A DNA stretch of 64,000 nt from Chionoecetes opilio (taxonomy: Eukaryota > Arthropoda > Malacostraca > Decapoda > Majidae), in assembly GCA_016584305.1 (NCBI GenBank), contig JACEEZ010026294.1, positions 68,531 to 132,530 of the forward strand, written 5' to 3'. Numbering within the stretch: position 1 is the first letter of the stretch; every line of letters starts with the position of its first letter. The translations under genes and the position numbers were made by a program. A model generated the notes under the pieces. The model made no database searches, had not been told where the DNA came from, and was given only the letters and a program-made list of their open reading frames with translations. This document shows, piece by piece, positions 1-11,173 of the stretch.

Positions 1-1100
1 ACCTAACCTTAACCACAAAGTATACCTAACCTAACCTAGCCTAACCTTAACCACCAAGTATACCTAACCTAACCTTAACCACAAAGTATACCTAACCTAG
101 CCTAACCTTAACCACAAAGTATACCTAACCTAACCTAACCTTAACCACAAAGTATACCTAACCTAACCTAACCTAACCTTAACCACAAAGTATACCTAAC
201 CTAACCTAACCTTAACCACAAAGTATACCTAGCCTAACCTAACCTTAACCACAAAGTATACCTAACCTAGCCTAACCTAACCTTAACCACAAAGTATACC
301 TAACCTAACCTAACCTTAACCACAAAGTATACCTAACCTAACCTAACCTTAACCAAAAAGTATACCTAACCTAACCTATACCACAAAGTATACCTAACCT
401 AACCTAACCTTAACCACAAAGTATACCTAACCAAAACCTAACCTAACCTTAACCACAAAGTATACCTAACCTAACCTAACCTTAACCACAAAGTATACCT
501 AACCTAACCTTAACCACAAAGTATACCTAACCTAACTAACCTTAACCACAAAGTATACCTAACCTAACCTAACCTTAACCACAAAGTATACCTAACCTAA
601 CCTAACCTTAACCACAAAGTATACTAACCTAACCTTAACCACAAAGTATACCTAACCTAACCTAACCTTAACCACAAAGTATACCTAACCTAACCTTAAC
701 CACAAAGTATACCTAACCTAACCTTAACCACAAAGTATACCTAACCTAACCTTAACCACAAAGTATACCTAACCAAACCCTTAACCACAAAGTATACCTA
801 ACCTAACCTTAACCACAAAGTATACCTAACCTAACCTAAAACCACAAAGTATACCTAACCTAACCTAACCTTAACCACAAAGTATACCTAGCCTAACCTA
901 ACCTTAACCACAAAGTATACTAAACCTAACCTAACCTAACCTTAACCACAAAGTATACCTAACCTAACCTAACCTTAACCACAAAGTATACCTAACCTAA
1001 CCTAACCTTAACCACAAAGTATACCTAACCTAACCTTAACCACAAAGTATACTAACCTAACCTAACCTTAACCACAAAGTATACCTAACCTAACCTAACT
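1..1100. repeat. Telomere-like CCTAA satellite with a fixed insert
   Basis: Roughly thirty tandem units, each made of one to four CCTAA pentamers followed by the insert CTTAACCACAAAGTATAC. Units vary in length because the number of pentamers varies. TTAGG/CCTAA is the ancestral arthropod telomere repeat, and the C-rich strand running 5'->3' from the left edge fits a left chromosome end or subtelomere. The interspersed insert means this is not plain telomere. The array stops sharply near 1100. Confidence 0.9.
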
Positions 1101-1259
1101 GGACTTAGAATTTTTTGAGGCACCTCATATTTCATAGCGGTCGTGTGGGTTAACCAAGGCTGAGCGCACTCTGGAACCTTTACAGATGTGAAGTATAATA
1201 AGCATACAATACAGTGCGGTAGTTCATTTCAGTCAAAGCCGGAAGGATGAGTTCCAAAA

Positions 1260-1530
1260 GTATTTCCCAGGCGTGTGTTGGGAAGGGTGTCGGTGTGCAG
1301 GCGTGTGTGTAGGAAGGAAGCGTGTGTGCAGGCGTGTGTGGGGGAAGGAGGCTTTGGTTGTGGGAAGGGTGTCGGTGTGCAGGCGTGAGTGTGGGAAGGG
1401 TGTCGGTGTGAAGGCGTGTGTGTGGGACGGAGGCGAGTGTGCAGGCGTGAGTGTGGGAAGGGTGTCGGTGTGCAGGCGTGTGTGTGGGAAGGGTGTCGGT
1501 GTGCAGGCGTGTGTGTGGGAAGGAAGCATG
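1260..1530. repeat. 31-bp GT-rich minisatellite
   Basis: About eight imperfect copies of a 31-bp unit built on GGGTGTCGGTGTGCAGGC, with exact 31-bp spacing in the last copies. Long open frames across it on both strands are products of the repeat and are not genes. Confidence 0.85.
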
Positions 1531-1745
1531 CTGCACCCATAAAGGATGCATGCATGTGGCATATAGCAAAAAAAATCTATCAGAAACACCCAAATATCTT
1601 CAAGTTCTATTATATTTATCTCTGTGTTTACGTGCCTCTGATCAGCGCGGGAAGATGAGCCTCCCTGATGGTACGTCACGGAGCCTGAACTTGAACTTGA
1701 ACTTGAACTTGATTTGGGAGTCACCCAGCAGATGGTGTCAGTGAA
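1531..1745. repeat. Dispersed repeat arm also present at 63.7 kb
   Basis: The stretch around CCCATAAAGGATGCATGCAT, then CTATCAGAAACACCCAAAT and CCTCCCTGATGGTACGTCAC, matches in order one arm of the palindrome at 63717-63865. It ends in a short (CTTGAA)n run near 1685-1712. The companion flank of the same family, GTTTTGAGAACTCGGGGAA, lies at about 7088, beyond the LINE, so the LINE probably interrupts this repeat. Confidence 0.6.
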
Positions 1746-1892
1746 GCCTTTGGTCCGGCGTTCTCCCACACACGTATTCTGTTAGGAGAGAAGCAAAAGG
1801 GGAAAGCAAAACTAGGGATTTCTTTTTCCCCTCCTTCCTCTCTCTGCATCACATTCATACGGGGTCCCCCATCACTGAGGGGCCCCCTGCCT

Positions 1893-3021
1893 CTAATGCT
1901 CTCTCCTACGTGCTCTCCAAGAGTTCTCCAAGAATTCTTTTACACTCTCAATCACACGACTGTCACTCCTCCACTCAGCACACAACCCCAGCAGGTACTC
2001 CATCTCCACTCTCCTGTCTCTCATCTCTCGCCATTCTTCCACTCCGACCTCTCCTACCACTACCTCCAACATCTGTGTTCTAGCATACTCATACCGTTCA
2101 CATTCCAGCATCAAGTGCTCCACGGTTTCATCCACTCCTGTCACACACATCTCACACACCTTGCTGCCATCATTCTTCCATCTGTACATACGACTATTTA
2201 CCTCCAGCGACTTTGTCCTGGCTCTGAAGAGTAGGTCCCCTCCATAGCCACCATCATAGAACCTTTCATACCGTGGCTGGTCCTTTCTCCTGTACCATTC
2301 CAGTGTTGATTTCTCACTCATTCCCCTCAGCCATTCTTCTTTCCCTTTCTCTTCCACTCTCCTATTTATTTCCTTTTTGCATACAGCCATACTCCCATGT
2401 CTCATCACTCCTGTCACAAAACATTCCCAGTTCCACCTGTCCATCTTTCCACTTTTTACTGAGTCTTTCATCCACTTCCCATACATATTCCAGTCCCAAA
2501 CCTTGCTTGCCCATTTGTTGTCATCCATTCGTTGCAGTCTAGCTCTGTACCTCAGTCCTGCCTTTGCTATCCTCTCTCTGAACGTGCTCCATCCATGTCT
2601 CCTCTAATCGCTTCCACTGCCACATACCTATTGGCTCCTAATGCTATTCTGCCTGCTTTGTTCTGTGTTACTTCCAATCTGTCCAACTCCTTCCTAGACC
2701 ACACCATTGTTTCCAGGCCATACATAATGCTAGGGACTGCCACACCCTTCCATAGTCCTCTCACCACTTCATACTTGTTGGCCCGACATCTTTCCACACT
2801 GCCTAGCCTTCCAACCACTGGTTGGCTCTAGCTATCCTCTCATGTTTAGTTTTCTCACAGCCTTTATCATCCAACCAAATACCCAGATACTTGTACTCTT
2901 TCGTTCTCTTTATTTCATTCCCACCCACCATCCAAATCCTGTCATCATCAGAGTCATCCCATTCACCACCACCCCACTTGACTCTTCTCCTTACTGAGCC
3001 TAACGTTGAAGTCCCTTCCAT
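1893..3021 (-). pseudogene. LINE ORF2, thumb and C-terminal knuckle
   Basis: Three successive minus-strand frames carry the RT C-terminus. 3021-2803 has KEYKYLGIWLDDKG. 2818-2567 has VAVPSIMYGLETMVWS. 2528-1893 ends with the zinc-knuckle-like CEMCVTGVDETVEHLMLECERY. YLG, the MYG.E.. block and the CxxC...H...C tail are standard in LINE ORF2 C-termini. Frameshifts near 2810 and 2550 separate the pieces. Confidence 0.75.
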
Positions 3022-3907
3022 ACTCAGTCACAGCATTCAGCATCTCTTGTAGCTCATTGTGGTTTTCACTAAGGATCACCACATCATCTGCATACATCAG
3101 TACACTCAACACTTCATCTCCAATTTTCACACCCAGACCTGTACGCTTCACTCTCACTGCCATTTCCTCAACATATAAACCAAAAAGTAGAGGAGAAAGG
3201 ACACAGCCCTGTCTTACTCCTCTCTTACTATTCACCCATCCAGTCTCGAGGTCACCCATACTGAACTTGGCCTGTGTGTTCTCATACATACTGCTTATTA
3301 TTTTAACAACCTTCTCACTCATGCCAATCGTCTCCAATACCTTACATAGCATTCTCCTATCCACTCTGTCATACGCTTTCTCAATATCTAGAAAGGCTAG
3401 ATATTTCTTTCTTCCCTCCTTCCTTGTTCTCTCAATCACTTCATTCACTACAAACATATTGTCCTCACCTCTCCTGTCTTTTCTGAATCCATTCTGCTCT
3501 TCACCCATCACCTTATTTCTTTCCACAACTTCACCTAGTCTTTCATTCAGTACACCACAGAAAATCTTACATACCGTGTCACATACCGCTATTGGCCTGT
3601 AATTTTTAATCTCCTTCCTACTCTTGTGTCCTCCCTTATGTATGAGGGTAACTCTACTGTCATTCCAGGCACCAGGCACCCTTTCCTCTCTCCATATATG
3701 TCCAAACAACTCATGCATTCCTTCATTTACTCCCTCACCCCCCTCTCTATACAATTCATTCGGGATACCATCCATTCCAGGGGCCTTTCCATTTTTCAGT
3801 TTTCTTACATACCCTTCAATCTCATCCATTCTAATTTCTTCATCCATCATTTCCTCTATTTTCCTCCCTAAGGTGACGTTCCCTAAGTCACTATCAGGCT
3901 CATTCAC
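2963..3907 (-). pseudogene. LINE ORF2, reverse transcriptase domain
   Basis: A 314-residue open frame carries LINE RT motifs in order: KNGKAPGMDGIPNE (motif 0/1), NYRPIAVCDTVCKIF (motif 2), AFLDIEKAYDRVDR (motif A with catalytic Asp), RGVRQGCVLSPLLFGLY (motif B) and VLMYADDVVIL (motif C, YADD catalytic pair). The catalytic residues are intact over this stretch. The thumb and C-terminal part continues in other frames to the left (2803-3021, 2567-2818, 1893-2528). This is an old but recognisable pol domain. Confidence 0.9.
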
Positions 3908-4704
3908 ACCTCCAATATCTTCCAGAAGTCTTCTACAGCTCTGGCCATTTCCTTTTTCTCCCTTAGTGACCTGCCATTCACCACTAGTTCTTCTACATTT
4001 CCTGTATGCTTACTCTCTTCTCCTCTCAAGAACTTATACCATTCCCTACCTCCTTCCTCACCTTTTTCCCTAAGTTCTCTGATCACTTTTCTCTCTTCAT
4101 TCACTCTTGCCTTCCTCACCAAGCATTTCACCTCCTTTTGCTTACTCTTATACTCTTCCCATGCCCTTTCATACTCTATTCTTTCAGCTTCACTGTTTGA
4201 CCTATTCTTTCTCAGACTCCTACACTTCCTATTTGACTGTTTCCTTTCTTTCCTGGCCTTGTCGATCTCATTGTTCCACCAACTCTTTCTTGTCCTGCCA
4301 TTTGCTCTCTTACTTGTTCTGCCTATGCTCTCTTCTGCCACTTTGTTAAGCTTCCTTAACAATCTCTCATTCATCTCATCCACACCTCTCTCAGCCCTCA
4401 AACCATTCTCTCCCAGCTTCCAGTCCTCATTACTCACCACTTCTCTGAAATAATCCCAGTCTGCATCTCTAAGTTTCCAACGTCCATTCCTCTCCTCTTT
4501 CACGTTCACTCTTTTTTCCTTCAAACACTCATACTCCATTACCATGACGTTATGGTCACTCGCTACGTCGATTGTCCTTTCCTCATCCACCCACATACTT
4601 CTCACCCGTTCTCTAGCCTTCCGGTTCACTAACATAAAGTCAATGGCAGATTCATTCTCCCTTCCACTCCAGGTCACTCTTCCTTCAGCCAGGGTCACAT
4701 TCAA
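3904..4704 (-). pseudogene. LINE ORF2, endonuclease end and linker
   Basis: This 266-residue open frame holds the last endonuclease strand (SDHN at about residue 50) and a long, strongly charged helical linker rich in Arg, Lys and Glu, leading to the RT. It stops at 3904 just before the RT frame opens, so a frameshift around 3905-3935 breaks ORF2. Its many long minus-strand frames reflect once-selected coding sequence. Confidence 0.7.
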
Positions 4705-5261
4705 AATTTCTAATTCATTCTCCTCTGCAAGTCAAGCAGCAATTGGCCATTTCCATTTACTTCCTCTCCTAACACACCAATGTGACCATTCATGTCTCCC
4801 ATCACAATCACATTTTCACTTCTATTCTGTTCTACAAACCTTTGCACAATTCTATACTTCCTTTCATTCTCGGCTCTCGCTCCTGTTCCTTCCACTGTCA
4901 TGTAACACACTATCACCAAGATCCTTTCTCTTCCCTTTCGCACCTTATATTCCAGACGTACTGCCATGATATCCTCACCCATTTCACACCCTCCTACATC
5001 TAGCTCCTCTACATCTATACCTGCTTCCTGCCTCACAAGTACTCCCACTCCGCCACCCTTTTTCTGCTGCTTAATTCTGCCCTTGCCGATCATACTGTAA
5101 GTCTCAGATCTAAGTTCAATTCTCTCTCTCATTTGTGTTTCTGTCACTCCAACTACGTCAATGTTCCATTCATTCATTTCTCTGCTGAGGTCTTCCATTT
5201 TTTCAACATTCCATCCTCTAACATTCACACAGCCCATCCTCACATTCCCTTTTGTTGTCAA
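4500..5261 (-). pseudogene. LINE ORF2, APE-type endonuclease domain
   Basis: The frame from 5261 to 4710 begins MTTKGNVRMGCVNVRGWN and shows the exonuclease-endonuclease-phosphatase motifs: CVNVRGWN (block I Asn), VVGVTETQM (catalytic Glu) and VIVMGDMNGHIG (GDxN). After a frameshift near 4710 the second frame supplies the final block VASDHNVMVMEY (SDH). This domain nicks target DNA to prime reverse transcription in LINEs. The break between GDMN and SDHN means no complete domain is made from this copy. Confidence 0.8.
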
Positions 5262-5264
5262 CAG

Positions 5265-5860
5265 TCACTCATTCGCATTTGTCACCCTCTTTTCCCTCAA
5301 CTTGCAGAGTCTCTCAGTCGCGCGTATCCACTCAAGCATTCTCCCACACATCCGCCTCTCTCCTTCCCAGTTTAGGTGCACTTTGTCTCCCTCAAAGACC
5401 TCCTGTGGGAGTGCACCGTCCAGGTCTATGAAGCTTACTCCATAGTCCCCTGGATCCTTACTGCACTCCGCTTTCATTTTTACAACCTCCTCTTGGAGTC
5501 GCTTGTTTGTGTCGCGTCTCATTTCCTCATACCCTGCATTTTCCCGAGGTCGCCTCATGATTCCCACCACAGCCACTCGTACTTTCTTCCTGTCCTTCTT
5601 TATATCCTTAAGGCACTCCATCACCTTGCCCACCGTCTGCTCGGGGCCTAATCTCCTAAGGCTGTTCCCCCCTCCCTGCATTATCACCATTCCCTTTCCT
5701 GTACACCATTCACTGCTCCCTCACCTCCTTCACAACATCCTCCATACCCTTGCCACTCAGGCTAACCAGCACACTCTTCTGGTCTCTCATCGCCACGTGT
5801 CGCCTAACATTCTTCACCATACTATCTCCTATACACAGTATGGGCCACTTCTTTGCCCTG
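5265..5860 (-). pseudogene. LINE ORF1, C-terminal SGNH esterase half
   Basis: Two minus-strand frames together give an SGNH/GDSL hydrolase. The first (about 5860-5710) contains the block I serine motif LCIGDSMV and ends in TGA at 5710-5712. The second (5690-5265) contains the oxyanion block QGGGNSL and the C-terminal D..H pair in DKVHLNWEG. A frameshift near 5700 separates them. Esterase domains of this type are a known ORF1 module of CR1-group LINEs; their role in retrotransposition is not established. The catalytic residues are all visible but not on one polypeptide. Confidence 0.7.
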
Positions 5861-6077
5861 CGGTTGCCCCCCGTTGTTCTATCAGTCCTGACTCCCCCTG
5901 GTGGTATCTCACTACCTCATCTTCCTCCCACTGGGGCCTGTAGCGGCCACAGCCCCACCGGGGGCGGGCATCAGGTCCCCTAAACCTCAACCACGCCCTC
6001 AGCAGCTTTAGCTGCCGCTACAGGCAAAAAGCGATGGGGGGGCGGATCGACCAGCCTCACCCACGACTTCAGTGGCC

Positions 6078-6890
6078 TCAACTGGCGAGGGTGAGGAGGG
6101 GGCAGGTCCCCCCAGTCTCACCCACACCCTCAACAGCCCCCCTAGGCCGCCCTACTTCGACATCTTCCACCGCTGCAGCTCCCCTAGCCTCACCCACACC
6201 CTCAACATCCCTAGACCACCCTGCTACGACATCTTCCACCGCTGCAGCTCCCCCACTCTCCTCTCCTTCGGGCATGCCTGCTTTGGCGACGCCTAACGTC
6301 AAGCAGCCCTCATCCCCAGGGCCCGTGGTGGGTCTGGCCCCCAAGCCCTGCTCATTACCCTTACCTGCCCTTTCTGCCTCCATGTTTCTTACTTTACTTG
6401 CAAGGTTTTTATAATCCCCCTCCAGGGCTTGTATCCACTCCTTTGCCTCCTTCAGTTCACCCTTGCACTGTTCTAGTTCCCTAGTCCTCGCCCCATTCTC
6501 CACCTTTAGCTTTCGGATCTCTTTCATATCCTTAATTACCTGCTTTCTACACTTCCCACAGAACCACAGTTCCTTAGTGCCCTGGAGCTCTTTATAAAGC
6601 TCTGGCCGCATCCCCTCACAGGTACTGTGCGACCACCATTTGCAGCTATCGCACTGCAAGCCACTGTCCTTGTCCGTGACTTTTTCACAACATAGCGGGC
6701 ACTGTGCCTGCTTTTTTCTCACCACCTCATCACACGATCCGCATCTCCCTGTCTCGCCTACTTTCCCTTCCCATTTGCATTCAAAGCATTTCCCACTTCT
6801 GACCCCTTTTGACCTAGTGCCATGCCCGCCATCTTCCTGTCCACTAACGGATCTCACATGGCTCACCATCTTAAAAACCCCACGACACAC
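6078..6890 (-). pseudogene. LINE ORF1, N-terminal zinc/PHD-finger half
   Basis: This 270-residue open frame carries a cysteine array at about residues 35-110: CFEC, CGSC, CPLCC, then a PHD-type segment with CDSCKWWSHSTCEG and WFCGKCRK. A charged helix likely to form a coiled coil follows (about 118-175, rich in E/K/L), and then a low-complexity Ala/Gly/Val tail. In CR1-group LINEs the ORF1 protein packages element RNA, and the PHD finger is thought to mediate protein or chromatin contacts. The frame ends at 6078 while the rest of ORF1 (esterase) continues in other frames, so ORF1 is broken. Stand-alone function is unlikely. Confidence 0.7.
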
Positions 6891-7079
6891 TTATCCTCTC
6901 TAACTACTTCAAGCTATTCGCCTGTGCACCTGTTGCTCCTACCCGACAATGCCTATCTAGCTACGATACCCTTATCCCCTCTAACTTCCTGAAAACTAAC
7001 TCAAACTATCTCACCTTTACACGTTGATGTTGACGTGACGACGACCTGGACTGGACTTCCTGAGCCTGAGCGTCTGCAA

Positions 7080-7200
7080 ATCTTGAGTGCGTTTTGAGAA
7101 CTCGGGGAATTTGCAGATTTTGATTGCGGATTATTTAAAAACGGCTGACTGGATACAAAAAGTGACGACGTATTGTTGATATACTCGTCAATGGCTATGA
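7080..7200 (+). repeat. Dispersed repeat flank shared with 63.9-64.0 kb
   Basis: The segment from GTTTTGAGAACTCGGGGAA through TTGATATACTCGTC is about 90% identical to the last 110 bases of the window. It follows the LINE 5' end and looks like the far half of the repeat whose near half is at 1531-1745. Confidence 0.65.
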
Positions 7201-8051
7201 TTTGACTGCATTAAATCAGGAATGATGAAATGGTCTGGACGACTACTTTAAGATCGATACATAACAACATAACGACAGGCAAATAAATCAAAGACTAGAT
7301 AAACATAAATAAAGTCATAGATACGTGGCCAGATAGATTATATTTTGCAGACTCATCGTTGACTTTGTTTCATTCACTCATATTATTGTCTGTTTATTAT
7401 TGTCTATTATGTTGTAGTCTATTGTCTATTATGGCCTTACCTTGTTCTTCCTCGTACGAATAATCATGATGACTCTCTTTCATCATTCCTCACATCATTA
7501 TCATCATCATCATCATCATTATTATCATCGTTATTATCATCATTCTTCCTTTTTGCCTTATTCTCACACATAAAGTCTCTCCATTTATCACTTTTTATAT
7601 ATTTGATCGCCCTGTTTATTTTATTTTCTCTTATTATCTGTTTTTATCACTTATTCTTTTTTTTCTCTCTTTTTTATCTATATTTTTATCTCTGTATTTA
7701 ATTTGATCATTCTAGTTTTTTTTTTATTTGATCATCCTGTTGCTTATCTTTACAAGGCTCACTGGTTTTTTTTTGTAGTTTTGTGTGATTTGAAAAACTT
7801 ATTTACAGTTATTTCGAGTTGTTATTTTATCTTGTTTATTCTTTTATATTCATTTTTCCTTCAACGTTTTCTGTGTTGGTATATATTTTTTCTTTCTTTC
7901 TTTTTGATTGTTGGTTATCTTGAGTCAGGAAAATGCTGTCAGCTCGAGTTTCTTGTGAAGTTATGTAAAAGCGTAGATTTTTGTATTTGTTTGTGTAATT
8001 CTTTATTGCATTTACACCGCATTAGGTTAGTTTTTCGTATGGTTCTTGTAG

Positions 8052-8120
<69 letters not shown>

Positions 8121-8470
8121 TTTCCAGCGTTCAGGTGTTAAAGATAATTCTACTCGTTTTTTTTCTTCGACCACAACGCTATTATGATCTTAGAGGTTGA
8201 CCTTCACATTCCTTCCGTCCTATTTTTCGTTCCCAGCCTCTGCTTCTTGCTGTCTCTTCTTATTCATTGTGATCTTTCTCCTTTTCCTCCTCCTCCTCCT
8301 TTTCCTCTTTCTTCTCCTCCTCCTCTTCCTCTTTCTTCTCCTCCTCCTGTTTTTTGTTGTGACCCATACCCATCCCTTTCAGAATCTACCATCTCCCTGG
8401 TAGATAAAAATTCTTAAGCTCCTCCTTATCATCATCATCATCTTCCTCTCCTTCCGTTTATATACGTTTT
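7200..8470. other. T-rich low-complexity intergenic DNA with microsatellites
   Basis: No coding signal is seen. The stretch holds an (ATC/ATT)n cluster near 7495-7545, a (CA)32 run at 8056-8119 and TCC-rich runs at 8280-8350. The 165-residue frame across 7703-8200 is carried by T-rich and CA repeat DNA and is rejected. Confidence 0.7.
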
Positions 8471-8474
8471 TTGT

Positions 8475-8940
8475 CAGGCCGCTCTTAAAATATGCCAAGA
8501 TTAACTGACCATCTAAATTAATTAAAATTCAATTGATCTTGGAATATGACGTCTAATTCTGGTCACCTAGTGTCGTAAAATATGAAGTTAGAATAAGTTC
8601 AAAGAAAAGCAACCAAATTGATTCCATATATGCCTTGAAAAGCGGTTGCAAAACCTAAATATGTTTTTCTTAAATATTCGTAGGATCCGTGGGGACTTGA
8701 TAGAAACTTTTTAAGATATTTAAAGGATTCGATATCATCAACCACAAGAACACTTTTGAACTCTCTTCTCAAGTGACAACAAGAAACATTAGTATAAAAC
8801 TAAATCAACTGCGTTTCTACACACATCTTCGGAAGAATTATTTTAATGTCAGTGTAGTCAATCGATGGAACAAATTATCAGCGTATGTTGTCGAATTCAG
8901 CACAATAAATGCATTAAAAAACGGAATACACCTTTTCACT
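8475..8940 (+). pseudogene. Fragment of a second LINE, ORF2 C-terminus
   Basis: Scattered plus-strand frames read VRPLLKYA, then VQRKATKLIPYMP, then DRNFLRYLKDSI, then FNVSVVNRWNKLSAYVV. These match the typical C-terminal region of LINE ORF2 (RPxLEY, VQRrATKlIP, F..RVVNxWNxLP..VV). Stops and frameshifts interrupt it. The open part is 8773-9015, which runs on into the following minisatellite. Confidence 0.65.
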
Positions 8941-9190
8941 CTCAAATTAAAACAACTGATCTTCAAATTAAAACCACTGAACTTCAAATTAAAACAAGTG
9001 AATCTCAAATTATAACAACTGAAGTTTAAATTAAAACTAACACAACTGACGTTTAAATTAAAACAACTTAAGTTTAAATTAAAACAACTGAAGTTTATAA
9101 AACAACTGAAGTTTAGATTCAAATAACTGAACTTCAAATTGAAATAACTGAGCTTCAAATTAAAATAATTGAATTTCAAATTAAAAGAAA
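8935..9190. repeat. AT-rich minisatellite, about 21-bp unit
   Basis: About a dozen variants of TTCAAATTAAAACAACTGAA in tandem, directly following the LINE fragment. Open frames on both strands (for example FNLKLSYFNLK repeats) come from the repeat. Confidence 0.85.
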
Positions 9191-9509
9191 AAATTCATCT
9201 ATTATATTTTGAAATTAATTTTGTTTTATTTTGAAGCTCTGTTGCTCTAATTTGAGAGTGAAAAAGTGTATTATGAAAACCCCCAGAAAAGTAACATATT
9301 TCTTCCTGCAAACTTTTTCTTATCTTTACCAGAGTGCTGCCAGCAAAGGGAAGAGAGGGAAAAAATTATTTATGAAAAGATATACCATTCTTTTAAATAT
9401 TTTTACACAGCATACTACATAGATAAAGCAACACAGGATGAAGTAACGTATAGCTATTCCGTGTATGTTAGTACACATACTGTAGTTTTACAAAAGAAAA
9501 CAAAAGTAA

Positions 9510-9940
9510 CATTTTTGGCACTCAACTTTTTTTGGCGCTCAAAATTTTTTGGCATTCACATTTTTTTGGCACTCAAAACATGTTGGCACTAAAAAATTGT
9601 TGGCTCTTACATTTTTTTTGACACTCCAAATTTTTTGGCACTCAAAAATGTTGCCACTCAACATTTTTTGGCACAAAATTTTTTGGCACTCAAAATATTT
9701 TGGCACTCACCAAATTTTGGCATAAATTTTTGGCACTAATTTTGTTGGCACTCCACGAAAATTTTGAGCACTTCAAAAAATTTTGGCACAAATTTTTGGC
9801 ACTCAATTTTTTTGGCACGCAAACTTGTTTGGCACTCAAAAATGTTGGGCACTCAAATGTTTTTGGCACTCAAAAATTTTTGGCACAAATTTTTGGCGCT
9901 CTAATTTTTTTGGCACTCAAAACATTTTGGCACTTGTCAC
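9510..9940. repeat. TTTGGCACTCAAAA minisatellite
   Basis: About twenty irregular copies of a 17-23-bp unit centred on TTTTTGGCACTCAAAA. Spacing varies through T/A run length. No coding meaning is seen. Confidence 0.85.
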
Positions 9941-10114
9941 CTCCATTGGTGACAAGTACGTTGGGTATGCGGTTGGAAAATCCCTCAATCTTCAACAAGC
10001 CTCTCCCTACTTTTGATGTTTGCATAAATGAAGAAAAAAAATGCATATGTAAGGAATTCAAGCATGAAATTCACCCTCTATAGGCGTCATGCATAAGTCA
10101 TGTTTTTTTGTCAT

Positions 10115-10230
<116 letters not shown>

Positions 10231-10541
10231 ATACGAAATCATAACTTTTCAGCACACAAATATCACATACTTTTTTTACCGTATATCCCGAAGCCAGACA
10301 TCCGAAGATTGACAATGCAATAAATATATTAGGAGTGAACACATAATAGCATGACAGAGCTTGGTGTGATCCGTTGTAAAGTGTAACAAATGTATTGTAG
10401 CTCCGTGAAAGAGGCGGCGACACACACAAACAGCCACAAGAAGAAGACGAAAAGCCGCCAGCAGCCACTCGGGGTCAGCAGTACAGCTTTTCATCCTATT
10501 AGTGCCATCACCTTCCCCTCAGACCACCGTGGAGCACCGCG

Positions 10542-10610
10542 ATGAGTGGCCCACATGCCGAGAAGGACTTGGATGTCACCAACAGCAGCCGCGGGTTGTG
10601 GTTGGTGAAG
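10542..10610 (+). CDS. GTF2F2: GTF2F2 exon 1 (residues 1-23)
   Basis: Exon 1 encodes MSGPHAEKDLDVTNSSRGLW then LVK, ending phase 0 at a strong donor AAG|GTGAGG. The GLWLVK core matches the conserved N-terminal strand of TFIIF beta (human GVWLVKVPKY). The ATG is the first in this frame and is preceded by GC-richer, TATA-less DNA with GCCGCCAGCAGCC around 10453, so a TATA-less promoter is likely. Intron 1 is 10,304 bp. Confidence 0.9.
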
Positions 10611-11173
10611 GTGAGGGAAGTGTTGGGTTTGGGTTTCACAACTTCACTCAGTGTTGACGTGCGCCTCCCTCTTCTTCCTCTTGTGACCTGCATCGCCTCT
10701 GTTCTTCCCTTGCCGCGGACACTTTTTATTGCGAATTTGGCTTCAGTTCGAAGGTTAAAACGTGGGGTTAGGTCAGATTAGGTTAAGTTAGTGTATGTAA
10801 AGGTGGGGTAACTGGCAGGGTAGAGTGGCAGTGGTTACACTTCATGTCATCACCAACCCGGCTCGTCACCAAAAACACTGGTTAATTTGCACAAAAGAGG
10901 TTCTTGAGTAATCTTTGAATGAAAATGAGGTAGAAATGGACGAGGCCTGCCCAGTCATTTTCTGGAAAAAGGAGGTATTATTCCAGATAAAACGCCACTC
11001 ACTACGAAGGACACATATGTGACCACCCGGTGTAGCGATCTCACCACCTACCCTGGCCCGAGTAGCTACACCTCACAAATACGCACTGAAACACTGCTAC
11101 CTGGGTGAATATTTGTTTGACAATGTATGCCAATTGTGATCCTGGGTAAAACATGGTGGAAACATTGAATGTA

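Larger units (their letters stand above)
1780..6900 (-). mobile_element. CR1-group non-LTR retrotransposon (LINE), decayed
   Basis: On the minus strand, in order, lie an ORF1 with cysteine-rich/PHD finger, coiled coil and SGNH esterase, then an ORF2 with APE-type endonuclease, reverse transcriptase and a C-terminal CxxC..H..C knuckle. ORF1 proteins combining PHD and esterase domains are known from the CR1/L2 group of LINEs; the exact clade is not assigned. At least six frameshifts break the two frames, so this copy cannot be active. The 3' tail (left end) includes a GC hairpin near 1861-1891. Exact ends are uncertain and no target duplication was found. Confidence 0.85.

Noticed and set aside
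1..1100. True chromosome telomere
   Set aside because: Pure TTAGG runs are never longer than about four pentamers and the fixed insert recurs throughout. Subtelomeric or interstitial satellite is the safer call.
1180..1769. Several overlapping frames of 90-178 residues on both strands
   Set aside because: They arise from the 31-bp minisatellite, which stays open in many frames because it lacks stop triplets.
7703..8200. 165-residue frame with hydrophobic segments
   Set aside because: Low-complexity T-rich DNA gives false membrane-like stretches, and the frame runs through (CA)32.
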